DNA of 53,979 nt from Oscillospiraceae bacterium (GTDB taxonomy: Bacteria; Bacillota; Clostridia; Oscillospirales; Oscillospiraceae). The notes under the pieces are model-generated. The model saw only the letters and a list, made by a program, of their open reading frames with translations, did no database searches and was not told the origin of the DNA. The DNA is taken from NCBI GenBank assembly GCA_902799075.1, contig CADBYZ010000029.1, positions 1 to 53,979 on the forward strand. Direction: 5' to 3'. Below, in pieces: positions 32,049 to 39,644 of this stretch. How positions within the stretch are numbered: the first letter of the stretch is position 1; each line of letters begins with the position of its first letter. A program made the translations under genes and the position numbers.

Positions 32049-32834
32049 ATGAACATCATCTACGCGGATACGCTCTTTGCCCTCAGCGTGTTTACGGATT
32101 ACCTGCTGCTCGTGGTGACGGCGCGCTTTTGCTCGCTCAGGCTCCGGCGCCGGCGTTATCTCGCGGCGGCGGTGCTCGGCGGGGTTTACGCGGTGGCGGT
32201 GTTCCTGCCGGGCCTCTCGTGGCTCGCCCACCCGCTGTGCGAGCTCTGCGCCGCCGGATTCATGGGCCTTCTGGCCTTCGGAGGCGAGGAAAAGCTCTTT
32301 CGCTGCTGCGCGGCCTTCCTCGCGGTGTCGGCGAGCTTCGGCGGCGCAGCCTGGGCGGTGTGTATACAAAGCTCCGGCGGCGGGACGCCGGACATCCGGC
32401 TGCTCGCCGCCGTCTTTCTCGGCAGCTACGCCGTGCTGACTCTCTTGTCGTACACCCGCAGGCGTCGGGCACGGGAGCACCGTGTCGGGGTCACGCTCGC
32501 CCTCGGACCGCGCAGAGCTTCCTTCACCGCCCTGGAGGACAGCGGCAACTGTCTCACCGATCCCCTCACCGGCGACCGCGTGATGCTGGCAAGTCCCGCG
32601 GCGCTGCGCCCGCTCTTTCCCGGGCAGGAAGAGCTTTTGGAGCTCGGCGCGGTGGAGCTCGTGCAAAACGCCGCGCCCCGCCGCTTTCGCCTGCTGCGGT
32701 GCGGGAGCGTCGGCGGTCCCGCGCTCCTCGCCGCCTTCCGCCCCGACACGGTCACGGTGGACGGGGAAAAGCGTTCCCTGCTCGTCGCGGTAAGTGAACA
32801 CGCGAAGGGAGACGGATTTGAGGGAATCTTCTGA
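32049..32834 (+). CDS. spoIIGA: Sporulation sigma-E processing peptidase SpoIIGA
   Basis: A 261-residue membrane-embedded aspartic protease that cleaves pro-sigma-E in the mother cell after a signal from the forespore. Five hydrophobic segments fill residues 1-137, starting MNIIYADTLFALSVFTDYLL as usual. The catalytic site is ALEDSGNCLTDPLTG, with Asp at about residue 164, comparable to the DTGN of other SpoIIGA proteins. It lies directly before sigE, the classical spoIIG operon. No Shine-Dalgarno is visible before the ATG at 32049, which lies only 7 bp after a TGCTACAAT extended -10-like sequence, so initiation may be weak or leaderless (inference). Confidence 0.93.
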   Translation: MNIIYADTLFALSVFTDYLLLVVTARFCSLRLRRRRYLAAAVLGGVYAVAVFLPGLSWLAHPLCELCAAGFMGLLAFGGEEKLFRCCAAFLAVSASFGGAAWAVCIQSSGGGTPDIRLLAAVFLGSYAVLTLLSYTRRRRAREHRVGVTLALGPRRASFTALEDSGNCLTDPLTGDRVMLASPAALRPLFPGQEELLELGAVELVQNAAPRRFRLLRCGSVGGPALLAAFRPDTVTVDGEKRSLLVAVSEHAKGDGFEGIF

Positions 32835-32871
32835 ATATACCGCCGCCCTTATGTGAAAGGAGGAACGTACA

Positions 32872-33594
32872 GTGTTGGCAAAGCCGCAGATCTTTTTTCT
32901 TCGCCGTCAGCTGCTTCAGATTCTGGGGATCGAGCCGCCGCCGGTTTTTTACATTGGGGGCAGCGACACCCTGCCCCCGCCGCTGGAACGCGAGGAGGAG
33001 GCCGCTGCCATCGCGGCCCTGGAGGCCGGAGACGAGACGGCGCGCAAGACGCTCATTGAACATAACCTGCGCCTTGTGGTGTACATTGCCAAGCGCTTTG
33101 AAAACACCGGCGTCAACATTGAGGACCTCATCTCCATCGGCACCATCGGCCTCATCAAGGGCATCAACACCTTCAACGCCGGCAAAAAGATCAAGCTCGC
33201 CACCTACTCGAGCCGCTGCATCGAAAACGAGATTCTGATGTACCTGAGAAAGCTCAGCGGGCAGAAGACCGAGGTCAGCTTCGATGAGCCCCTGAACACC
33301 GACTGGGACGGCAACGAGCTGCTTTTAAGCGACATTCTCGGCACCGAGGAGGACGAGGTCTGCCGCGCTCTGGAGGACGATGCGGAAAAGCGCGTGCTGC
33401 TGGAGGCGGTGGACGGTCTGGAGGGCCGGGAGAAGGAGATCATTCTGCTGCGCTTCGGCCTTGCGGGCGGGCGCGAGTACACCCAGAAGGAGGTGGCCGA
33501 CATGCTGGGCATCTCCCAGAGCTACATATCGCGCCTGGAAAAACGCATTCTGGAGCGTTTGAGACGGGACGTGACGCGGCTTTTGCAGGTATGA
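32872..33594 (+). CDS. sigE: RNA polymerase sporulation sigma factor SigE
   Basis: The early mother-cell sigma factor, 240 residues. An N-terminal pro-sequence (about 1-30) is the SpoIIGA target. Sigma region 2 includes [39 protein letters not shown] and [19 protein letters not shown]. Region 4 has a helix-turn-helix, [20 protein letters not shown]. Start is GTG at 32872, eight bases after AAAGGAGG. The spoIIGA-sigE pair is strong evidence that the organism can sporulate or descends from spore formers. No sigG follows, unlike in Bacillus and many clostridia. Confidence 0.96.
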   Translation: MLAKPQIFFLRRQLLQILGIEPPPVFYIGGSDTLPPPLEREEEAAAIAALEAGDETARKTLIEHNLRLVVYIAKRFENTGVNIEDLISIGTIGLIKGINTFNAGKKIKLATYSSRCIENEILMYLRKLSGQKTEVSFDEPLNTDWDGNELLLSDILGTEEDEVCRALEDDAEKRVLLEAVDGLEGREKEIILLRFGLAGGREYTQKEVADMLGISQSYISRLEKRILERLRRDVTRLLQV

Positions 33595-33604
33595 GAAATT
33601 TTTG

Positions 33605-33634
33605 TTGACAAATCGCAATCAATTCCATTATAAT
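33605..33634 (+). promoter_or_regulatory. Strong promoter for rpmH
   Basis: Perfect -35 TTGACA (33605-33610), 18-bp spacer, perfect -10 TATAAT (33629-33634). Confidence 0.85.
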
Positions 33635-33641
33635 AACAACT

Positions 33642-33738
33642 CGGCGGCAGCTGCCGCCGGGTGATTTTTTACCACGTCAACTACTTTCCCGGGTCCCCCG
33701 GGGATGTTGAGTATCAACCGAACCCTTTGACGGTTCAG
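33642..33738 (+). promoter_or_regulatory. Structured leader of rpmH with three hairpins
   Basis: First, an 18-bp palindrome CGGCGGCAGCTGCCGCCG (33642-33659) at the predicted transcript start, followed by GGTGATTTTTT, which looks like a terminator for sigE or an attenuator. Second, a CCCGGG/CCCGGG hairpin near 33697-33712. Third, GAACC/GGTTC (about 33719-33736) just before the AAAGGAG site. No known L34 leader family is recognised. Confidence 0.55.
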
Positions 33739-33755
33739 AGAAAGGAGTGCACCCC

Positions 33756-33890
33756 ATGCTTCGTACTTATCAGCCCAAGAAGCTCCAGCGCAAGAAAGAG
33801 CACGGCTTCCGCAAGAGAATGAAGACCGCCAACGGCCGCAAGGTCCTTGCCCGCCGCAGAGCAAAAGGCAGAGCGCAGCTCAGCGCCTGA
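33756..33890 (+). CDS. rpmH: 50S ribosomal protein L34
   Basis: A 44-residue, very basic protein starting [19 protein letters not shown] and ending [10 protein letters not shown], which is L34 in full. AAAGGAG lies 9 bp before the ATG. It opens the rpmH-rnpA-yidD-yidC-khpB operon, common to most bacteria. dnaA, which usually lies just upstream and divergent, is absent here. Confidence 0.97.
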   Translation: MLRTYQPKKLQRKKEHGFRKRMKTANGRKVLARRRAKGRAQLSA

Positions 33891-33991
33891 GGCGCACCGT
33901 GAGCAGGAATCGGGAATAACTTTTCAGGGCGGAGCGATCCGCCCTTTAGGTGCTTGCGGACCTTTTTGCGGGCACCGGGAGGCAGAGCGAC

Positions 33992-34339
33992 GTGAATGTC
34001 CGGAACACCCTAAAAAAGAACAGTGACTTCCGCCGCCTCTACGCCAAGGGCAAAAGCGCGGCCACGCCCTACCTTGTGGTCTACTGCCGGAAAAACCGGC
34101 TCGACCGCAACCGGGCGGGCTACACCGTGTCCACCAAGCTCGGCCACGCGGTGGTGAGAAACCGTGTGCGCCGCCGCCTGCGGGAGATCGTGCGCCTCAA
34201 CGCCGGGGCCGTCAAGCCCGGCTACGATCTGGTGCTGGTCGCCCGCTCGCGCGCCGTGGACGCGGAGTACCGGCAGCTCGAGCAGGCTTATTTAAAAGCC
34301 TGCGGAAAGCTCGGCATCCGGCAGGAGGAGACGAAATGA
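33992..34339 (+). CDS. rnpA: Ribonuclease P protein component
   Basis: A 115-residue basic protein that helps the RNase P RNA bind precursor tRNA. The family core is visible as [44 protein letters not shown] and [11 protein letters not shown]. Start chosen at GTG 33992, with GGGAGG 9 bp upstream; an in-frame start at 33950 adds unrelated residues. It overlaps yidD by 4 bp. Confidence 0.96.
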   Translation: MNVRNTLKKNSDFRRLYAKGKSAATPYLVVYCRKNRLDRNRAGYTVSTKLGHAVVRNRVRRRLREIVRLNAGAVKPGYDLVLVARSRAVDAEYRQLEQAYLKACGKLGIRQEETK

Positions 34340-34554
34340 AGCATCTTCTGCTGGCCCTGATCCGCTTTTACCGCCGCGGCATCTCCCCCCTGCGTCAGCC
34401 CTGCTGCCGCTTCACCCCGACCTGTTCCCGGTATGCCATGGAGGCCATCGAAAAATACGGTGCCCTCAAGGGCGGCTGGATGGCCCTCCGCCGTATCTGC
34501 TGCTGCCACCCCTTCTATCACGGGCGGCGCGGCTTTTACGACCCTGTACCCTGA
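34336..34554 (+). CDS. yidD: Membrane protein insertion efficiency factor YidD
   Basis: A 72-residue small protein with the YidD signature: [39 protein letters not shown] and [16 protein letters not shown], including the conserved Cys pair. It is thought to assist YidC at the membrane. It overlaps the rnpA stop (ATGA). Confidence 0.97.
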   Translation: MKHLLLALIRFYRRGISPLRQPCCRFTPTCSRYAMEAIEKYGALKGGWMALRRICCCHPFYHGRRGFYDPVP

Positions 34555-34594
34555 CGGGTACATCCCCTATCTTTTATGAACTGAGGAATGAACT

Positions 34595-35998
34595 ATGTCA
34601 TTTGGGGAAATCATTACCTGGCCCTTCGCCAAGCTGATGGTCTGGCTGTACAACCTGACCGGCAACTACGGCCTGGCGCTGACCCTGTTCGCCCTGGCCG
34701 TCAACCTCATCATGACGCCCTTCATGGCCAAGAGCAAGAAGAGCATGATGCGCTCCTCCCGCCTCCAGCCCAGGATTCAGGAGCTGCAGCGGCGGCATGA
34801 GGGCAACCCCCAGAAGCTCAACGCCGAGATGCAGAAGCTGTATCAGGAGGAAGGCATCAGCCCCATGTCCGGCTGCCTCTGGTCCCTGATCCCCTTCCCC
34901 ATCCTGATCGCCCTGTACTCCGTCGTCCGCCAGCCCCTGACGCGCATGATGTTTGTGGCCAAGGACTTTGTGACCGTGCTGCAGGACTACTTTGTGGGCA
35001 AGGGCCTGTATGAGGCCGCCGCCGGCCGCGCCAGCGCCTACCAGGAGATCGAGCTTGCAAAGCTGAACCACGCCAACTGGACCTCCATGACCGCGGATCT
35101 CGCCGACAAGCTGGACCCCAATCTCTTTGACCTGGACTTCAGCTTTCTCGGTCTGAACCTGGGCGACCAGCCCAAGATCAGCACCCTCTGGGAGGGGCCC
35201 TACACCTGGGCCGCCATCGGCCTGTTCCTGATCCCCTTCATTTCGGCCGGTCTTTCCTACCTGTCGATGAAGGTCAGCTCCGCCTCCAACCCCACCCCGG
35301 GCGGTGACGCGCAGCAGCAGGCCACCATGAACACCATGAACCTGATGATGCCCCTCATGAGCGTGTGGATCTGCTTTGTCATGCCCGCCGCCATGGGTAT
35401 CTACTGGATCGCAAACTCCATCTTCGGCATGGCCCGTGACTACCTGCTGACCAAAAAGTACAAGGCAGAGCTTGACAAGGAGGACGCGGTGAAGGCCGCC
35501 CAGCGCGCCGAACGCGACGCCGAGATGGAAGCCAAAAAGGCCGAGTATGAGCGCCTGAAGGCCGAGGGCAAGACCGCCCAGAACACCAACACCAGCAAGA
35601 AGAAGCTCCAGGCCAGCGAGAAGCAGAAGCTTGATGAGCGCAAGGCCGCCCTTGACCGCGCAGACCGCGCCGCGAGGCGCGAGCGCCTGGGCATCAAGGA
35701 GGCGGAAAAGCCCGCTTCCCAGGTGGGCAACCGCCGCTACGCCAGAGGCCGCGCCTACGTCCCCGACCGCTTCTCCAATCCCGAGAACGCCGAGGCCGCA
35801 ACCATCGCGGCAGCGGAGGCCTCCGAGGACGCCCCGTCCATCGACGAGACCGTGGACGCCGCCGTCGAGACGGCGGAAACCGTCGTTGAGAGCGCTGCCG
35901 GCACCGTCGAGACTGCCGTCGAAGGCGCCGAGGCCGCTGTCGAGACCGCCGCGGAGGAGCTTTCCGCCGCAGAGACCCCCGAGACCGAACAAGAGTAA
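34595..35998 (+). CDS. yidC: Membrane protein insertase YidC/SpoIIIJ
   Basis: A 467-residue insertase that places proteins into the cytoplasmic membrane. Helices are visible near the N terminus (GLALTLFALAVNLIMTPFMA), SLIPFPILIALYSVVR, WAAIGLFLIPFISAGLSYL and PLMSVWICFVMPAAMGIYWI. The region between the first and second helices contains the coiled QELQRRHEGNPQKLNAEMQ. After residue about 290 the chain becomes a long charged coiled-coil and then an Ala/Glu/Val-rich acidic tail of about 80 residues, much longer than the SpoIIIJ tail. No lipoprotein Cys is evident at the N terminus. Confidence 0.95.
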   Translation: MSFGEIITWPFAKLMVWLYNLTGNYGLALTLFALAVNLIMTPFMAKSKKSMMRSSRLQPRIQELQRRHEGNPQKLNAEMQKLYQEEGISPMSGCLWSLIPFPILIALYSVVRQPLTRMMFVAKDFVTVLQDYFVGKGLYEAAAGRASAYQEIELAKLNHANWTSMTADLADKLDPNLFDLDFSFLGLNLGDQPKISTLWEGPYTWAAIGLFLIPFISAGLSYLSMKVSSASNPTPGGDAQQQATMNTMNLMMPLMSVWICFVMPAAMGIYWIANSIFGMARDYLLTKKYKAELDKEDAVKAAQRAERDAEMEAKKAEYERLKAEGKTAQNTNTSKKKLQASEKQKLDERKAALDRADRAARRERLGIKEAEKPASQVGNRRYARGRAYVPDRFSNPENAEAATIAAAEASEDAPSIDETVDAAVETAETVVESAAGTVETAVEGAEAAVETAAEELSAAETPETEQE

Positions 35999-36018
35999 AC
36001 AGGAGAGTCTGATAAACT

Positions 36019-36882
36019 ATGATCAATACACTGGAAAAGTCCGCCCGCACGGTGGACGCCGCCATTGAAGAGGCCCTCAAGGAGCTGGGGATGAGCCGCG
36101 ACGACGTGTCGGTGGAGATCCTGGACATGGGCAAGACCGGCTTTCTCGGCTTCGGCGCGCAGCCCGCGCGCGTGCGCGTGAGCTACGAGACTCCCGATCC
36201 CGAGCCTGTCAAACCCGCAAAGCCCGCTCCCGCCCCCAAGGCGGAGAAGAAGCCCGCCCCCGCGAAGTCCGAGAAGGCAGACAAGCCCGCCAAGGCGGAA
36301 AAGCCCAGGGCTGAGAAGACAGAGGCCCCCAAGGCCGAGCCCAGGCCCGCCGCTCCCGCCGTCACCGACGAGAACGCCGACTATGCCGCCATCCGCACTT
36401 TCCTCACGGGTCTGCTCGATCGCATGGGCGTCAACGCCGAGATGGACATCAGCCCCCGCGACAACGGCGGCATCAACGTCAACCTCACAGGTCCCGCCAT
36501 GGGCGCCATCATCGGCCGCCGCGGCGAGACGCTGGACGCCATCCAGCACCTGACCAACTACGTCGTCAACAAGGACAGCGAGAAGCACCTGCACATCTCC
36601 GTCGATGCCGAGGCCTACCGCTCCAAGCGGGAGGAGTCGCTGACGCACCTGGCCGAGAAGATGGCGGAGAAGGCCATCAAGTATAAGCGCAGCATGGCCC
36701 TCGAGCCCATGAACTCCTACGAGCGTCACGTCATCCACACGGCGCTGCAGAACTACGAGGGCGTCACCACCAGCTCCACCGGCGTTGAGCCGAACCGCCG
36801 CGTGGTGGTCTCCTACGTCCGCCCGGAGAAGTCCGAGCAGCCCAGACCCGACAACAAGCCCAAGAGCAGAGAATGGGCATAA
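36019..36882 (+). CDS. khpB: RNA-binding protein KhpB (Jag)
   Basis: A 287-residue cytoplasmic RNA-binding protein that in Firmicutes works with KhpA and affects cell division and sporulation RNA. The Jag-N domain (about 1-52) reads ALKELGMSRDDVSVEILD...GFLGFGAQPARVRV. A Lys/Ala/Pro-rich flexible linker (about 55-115) follows. The KH domain has IIGRRGETLDAIQHL, and the R3H domain has EPMNSYERHVIHTAL, with the R-x3-H motif. It follows yidC by 20 bp, the usual arrangement. Confidence 0.96.
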   Translation: MINTLEKSARTVDAAIEEALKELGMSRDDVSVEILDMGKTGFLGFGAQPARVRVSYETPDPEPVKPAKPAPAPKAEKKPAPAKSEKADKPAKAEKPRAEKTEAPKAEPRPAAPAVTDENADYAAIRTFLTGLLDRMGVNAEMDISPRDNGGINVNLTGPAMGAIIGRRGETLDAIQHLTNYVVNKDSEKHLHISVDAEAYRSKREESLTHLAEKMAEKAIKYKRSMALEPMNSYERHVIHTALQNYEGVTTSSTGVEPNRRVVVSYVRPEKSEQPRPDNKPKSREWA

Positions 36883-36907
36883 CGTCAAACGAAACTCGCT
36901 CCATTCC

Positions 36908-36937
36908 ACATTCCCGGTTCCGAAGAGCCGGGAATGT
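36908..36937 (+). terminator. Possible terminator after khpB
   Basis: A 10-bp stem ACATTCCCGG/CCGGGAATGT with a 10-nt loop. There is no clean T run after it, so strength is uncertain. Confidence 0.5.
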
Positions 36938-37023
36938 TCCATATCCGCTCCTTCCGTTTTCCTTTCCCCATCAAAGTCTGAGGCTTTGCTTTTGAGGGAC
37001 GGGGGAGGTTTTTATATCCGCAT

Positions 37024-37082
37024 CTTCACTTTTCACTTTTCACTTTTCACTTTTCACTTTTCACTTTCCGCTTTCCGCTTTC
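37024..37082. repeat. Single-arm heptad array, type A (copy 6)
   Basis: Eight exact 7-bp steps from 37024 to 37079: CTTCACT once, TTTCACT five times, TTCCGCT twice. No complementary arm is found within 200 bp. It lies directly upstream of the acpP promoter region and is the cleanest view of the 7-bp period. Confidence 0.9.
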
Positions 37083-37164
37083 AAAAATTTTACTTCCCCT
37101 CTTGCATGTTGACAGTATTTGTAGTACGATGCAAGAGCAACAGGATATAGCGGAGGATAAGCCA

Positions 37165-37392
37165 ATGATTTTTGAAAATGTAAGAGACGCTCTCGCGCAG
37201 CAGTTTGAGGTCGACCCTGAGACCATCACCATGGACACCAGCCTCATCGACGACCTGGGCGCCGATTCCCTCGACGTGGTGGAGCTTATCATGTCCCTGG
37301 AGGATATGTACGGCATCTCCATCTCCGACGAGGAGGCGGCCCAGCTCCACACTGTCAGACGGATCGTCGACTATCTGGAAAAGCTCCAGTAA
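37165..37392 (+). CDS. acpP: Acyl carrier protein
   Basis: A 75-residue acidic carrier of fatty-acid intermediates. The phosphopantetheine site is LGADSLDVVELIM, with Ser at about residue 35. Start chosen at ATG 37165, with CGGAGGA at 37151-37157; the frame is open to 37102 but the extra residues are foreign. It stands alone, without fab genes, between the khpB operon and the ccs genes. Confidence 0.97.
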   Translation: MIFENVRDALAQQFEVDPETITMDTSLIDDLGADSLDVVELIMSLEDMYGISISDEEAAQLHTVRRIVDYLEKLQ

Positions 37393-37403
37393 AAAGCTTC
37401 CGT

Positions 37404-37441
37404 AAAAAAATGACGCTGCGAATGTGCAGCGTCATTTTTTT
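37404..37441. terminator. Bidirectional terminator after acpP
   Basis: Seven A, then stem TGACGCTGC/GCAGCGTCA with a 6-nt loop, then seven T. It can stop transcription from both sides. Confidence 0.96.
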
Positions 37442-37524
37442 CGTGGTATACGATTCTGCGCCACGCCGACTGCAGAAGGCTTCGCTTACGCTCGCGCCGC
37501 TGTCTGGTAATGAAGCGGTAACAT

Positions 37525-37556
37525 CTGTCATCCTGCGTACAAACGAGGGATGACAG
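37525..37556. repeat. Short inverted repeat CTGTCATCC/GGATGACAG
   Basis: A 9-bp stem with a 14-nt loop downstream of ccsA. It shares the GTCATCC core with the repeats at 45.7 and 53.5 kb. Confidence 0.6.
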
Positions 37557-37571
37557 CCGCCTGACGTTTTT

Positions 37572-38360
37572 TTATCCGTATGTATGCAGCCCATGCATAA
37601 AGGTGTTCACGCCCGCGAAGGTGAAGAACACCACCGGCACGGCGATCACGAGATACCAGGCCATGAAGGTTCCCTTCCGCCTGCTGCGAAGACGCAGGTG
37701 CAGATATACCGCGTAGATGATCCAGGTGATCAGGGCCCAGACCTCCTTGGGGTCCCAGGTCCAGAAGGCGGACCATGCCTGTTCGGCCCAGATCGCGCCG
37801 GAGAGGATGACCACCGTGAGAAACAGAAAGCCGAAGGCCACCATGCGGTAGCTGAGATAATCCATCTGGTCCAGGGCCTTCTTGTCCGCGTTCCCCTTTT
37901 TCACCGCCAGCAGATAGCGCAGCGCGATGCAGCCCGCAATCACGAAGGCCGCGTAGCTTAAAACCGCCGATCCGATGTGCACGCCGAACCAGGCGCTGCG
38001 CAGGGCAGGCATCAGATCCTTGATCTCCATGGGCTGGAGCGCCGCGTAGGTCATGACCAGCAGCGCCGCCGGCATGGCAACGACGGACAGCCAGTCGGTC
38101 CTGAGCTTTCTGCGCATGACAATGAGCATCAGCGCCACGCCCCAGGCGAAGGCGTTGGCAAACTCAAACTGGTTGGAAAGCGGCAGGCGTTTGGCGACAA
38201 TGCCGCGCACGACGAGAAACACCGTGTGCACCGCGAAGGCCGCGAGGAACACGTACCACGCGCCTTTAAGCAGTCTGTCCTTCTTGAACGCCGTGCCCGT
38301 AAACTCGAGGATGACCGCGATGCCGTACATCACCAGGGCGATAAAAAACATTGCTTTCAT
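37572..38360 (-). CDS. ccsA: Cytochrome c biogenesis protein CcsA/ResC (System II haem handler)
   Basis: A 262-residue polytopic membrane protein that, with ResB, exports haem and attaches it to CxxCH motifs on the outside of the membrane. The tryptophan-rich haem-handling motif WAEQAWSAFWTWDPKEVWAL is present near residue 205. Further haem His candidates lie in membrane segments. It starts 3 bp after the resB stop. Its client in this window is NrfA, encoded just upstream on the same strand. Confidence 0.94.
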   Translation of the reverse strand: MKAMFFIALVMYGIAVILEFTGTAFKKDRLLKGAWYVFLAAFAVHTVFLVVRGIVAKRLPLSNQFEFANAFAWGVALMLIVMRRKLRTDWLSVVAMPAALLVMTYAALQPMEIKDLMPALRSAWFGVHIGSAVLSYAAFVIAGCIALRYLLAVKKGNADKKALDQMDYLSYRMVAFGFLFLTVVILSGAIWAEQAWSAFWTWDPKEVWALITWIIYAVYLHLRLRSRRKGTFMAWYLVIAVPVVFFTFAGVNTFMHGLHTYG

Positions 38361-38363
38361 ACT

Positions 38364-39644
38364 TTACCTCTCTCTGCTTCCATTTGTCCCTGAACAGGAC
38401 ACTTTACTCCACACTTCAAACTCTTTCAGCTCTTCTCCCAGCTCGATGCGCATACGCTCGGGCTTGGGGCCGAGGACCGCGTAGCCCTCCCTGTCGGTCT
38501 TCACCAGCACCGGCTCATAGAAGAACGTAATATAGAGTCCCACGATCATCATTGTGAAGGCCGCCACCAGCGCCCCGTTCCAGAGGCGCGACACATGCTT
38601 GATGCGGATGCCGGGGTAGTCCACCGGGGCGTTGAAGCGAAAGCGCAGATTGTTGACCGTGAGCTCATCCCCCGGCTCTGCCAGCACGGGAGTGAAGACC
38701 CCGTCGGAGAAGGTCTCCGCCTGGTAGATGGGGTGTGGGTAGCTGCCCTGGGTGATGGTGATGAGGGTGACCTCGCCGCCGGGGTCGCGGATGAAATCGG
38801 GGTAGAGCGTATCATAGAGGATGCCGCTTTTGCCGTCGGCGGAGAGGTAGGACTGCTCGGTGAGCAGAAAATCGTCGCTGCCGCCGTTTTCCAGGTCCGT
38901 CACCGTGACCGAGCCCGCCGTGCCGAAGGTCTGCTGGAAGAGCTTCCAGGGGCCGAAGGAGAAGGGGTGGTTGACCTTGAGCTCGGCGATCTCGCTGCGT
39001 TTTCCGTTCGGCAGGGTGATCTGCACATGGCTCTGATAGTCGAGCCTGCCCGTGTCGTCCGCCATGCGGAAGTCGTGCACGTGGATCTCGGTGCCGTCGT
39101 CCATGAAAACGGACTCACCCGGCATGCAGTCCCGGTCCGTCACTGTAGGCGTATACAGGGCCAGCGCCCCGAAAATGACGGTGAGTAAAATGGACAGGTG
39201 CGTGATAAAGGTCCCGTAGCGGCCGAAGCTGTGCCTGTGCCAGACGGTGGCCTCGCCCACGTTCTCCGCCCTGCAGCGCATGTCCGTAAGGTGCTCCCGC
39301 AGCTTCTCCGTGCCCTCGGGGGTGAGGCGCACGGTGTCGGGTGTTTTGGCGGCGCGCTCGGTCTCGCCCTTCGCCGCCTTCACCACCGAGCGGATGCGCA
39401 GGATCGAACACAGGCTCAGATTCAGGCACAGCAGCACGAGCAGAGCGATAAAATACCAGCTCTCAAATACGCGGTTTAAGCGCAGCAGGAGGATATAGCC
39501 GTGGAAGGAGCGGTAGGTCTGCGCGTACCAGGCGATCTCGCGGCCCTGGGGGATCACGGTGCCCACGATGGAGCAGAGGGCGATCAGCACCAGCAGGATG
39601 ATCCCGAAGCGCATGGAGCGCAGGAAGTTGAATACTTTTTTCAT
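38364..39644 (-). CDS. resB: Cytochrome c biogenesis protein ResB (System II)
   Basis: A 426-residue membrane protein, partner of CcsA. The N terminus MKKVFNFLRSMRFGIILLVL enters the first helix; further helices occur near residues 60 and 135. A large extracytoplasmic beta domain contains ESVFMDDGTEIHVHDFR, and a last helix is followed by a short cytoplasmic tail. Start chosen at ATG 39644, correctly spaced from AAGGGG; an ATG two codons earlier is too close. The last 20 or so codons (KEFEVWSKVSC...) run through a type B heptad arm, so the C terminus appears to be derived from the repeat. A terminator separates it from nrfA. Confidence 0.93.
   Translation of the reverse strand: MKKVFNFLRSMRFGIILLVLIALCSIVGTVIPQGREIAWYAQTYRSFHGYILLLRLNRVFESWYFIALLVLLCLNLSLCSILRIRSVVKAAKGETERAAKTPDTVRLTPEGTEKLREHLTDMRCRAENVGEATVWHRHSFGRYGTFITHLSILLTVIFGALALYTPTVTDRDCMPGESVFMDDGTEIHVHDFRMADDTGRLDYQSHVQITLPNGKRSEIAELKVNHPFSFGPWKLFQQTFGTAGSVTVTDLENGGSDDFLLTEQSYLSADGKSGILYDTLYPDFIRDPGGEVTLITITQGSYPHPIYQAETFSDGVFTPVLAEPGDELTVNNLRFRFNAPVDYPGIRIKHVSRLWNGALVAAFTMMIVGLYITFFYEPVLVKTDREGYAVLGPKPERMRIELGEELKEFEVWSKVSCSGTNGSRER
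38401..38427. repeat. Heptad arm (type B) inside the resB 3' end
   Basis: CTTTACT-CCACACT-TCAAACT-CTTTCAG follows the 7-bp pattern of type B right arms and encodes the end of ResB on the other strand. Confidence 0.6.

Noticed and set aside
37024-37082. CRISPR array
   Set aside because: The unit is only 7 bp with no spacers and no cas genes; it belongs to the heptad-repeat family.
37110-37140. TTGACA near 37111 as acpP promoter
   Set aside because: No -10 hexamer lies at 16-18 bp; TTGCAT-17-TACGAT is an equally weak alternative, so neither is called.
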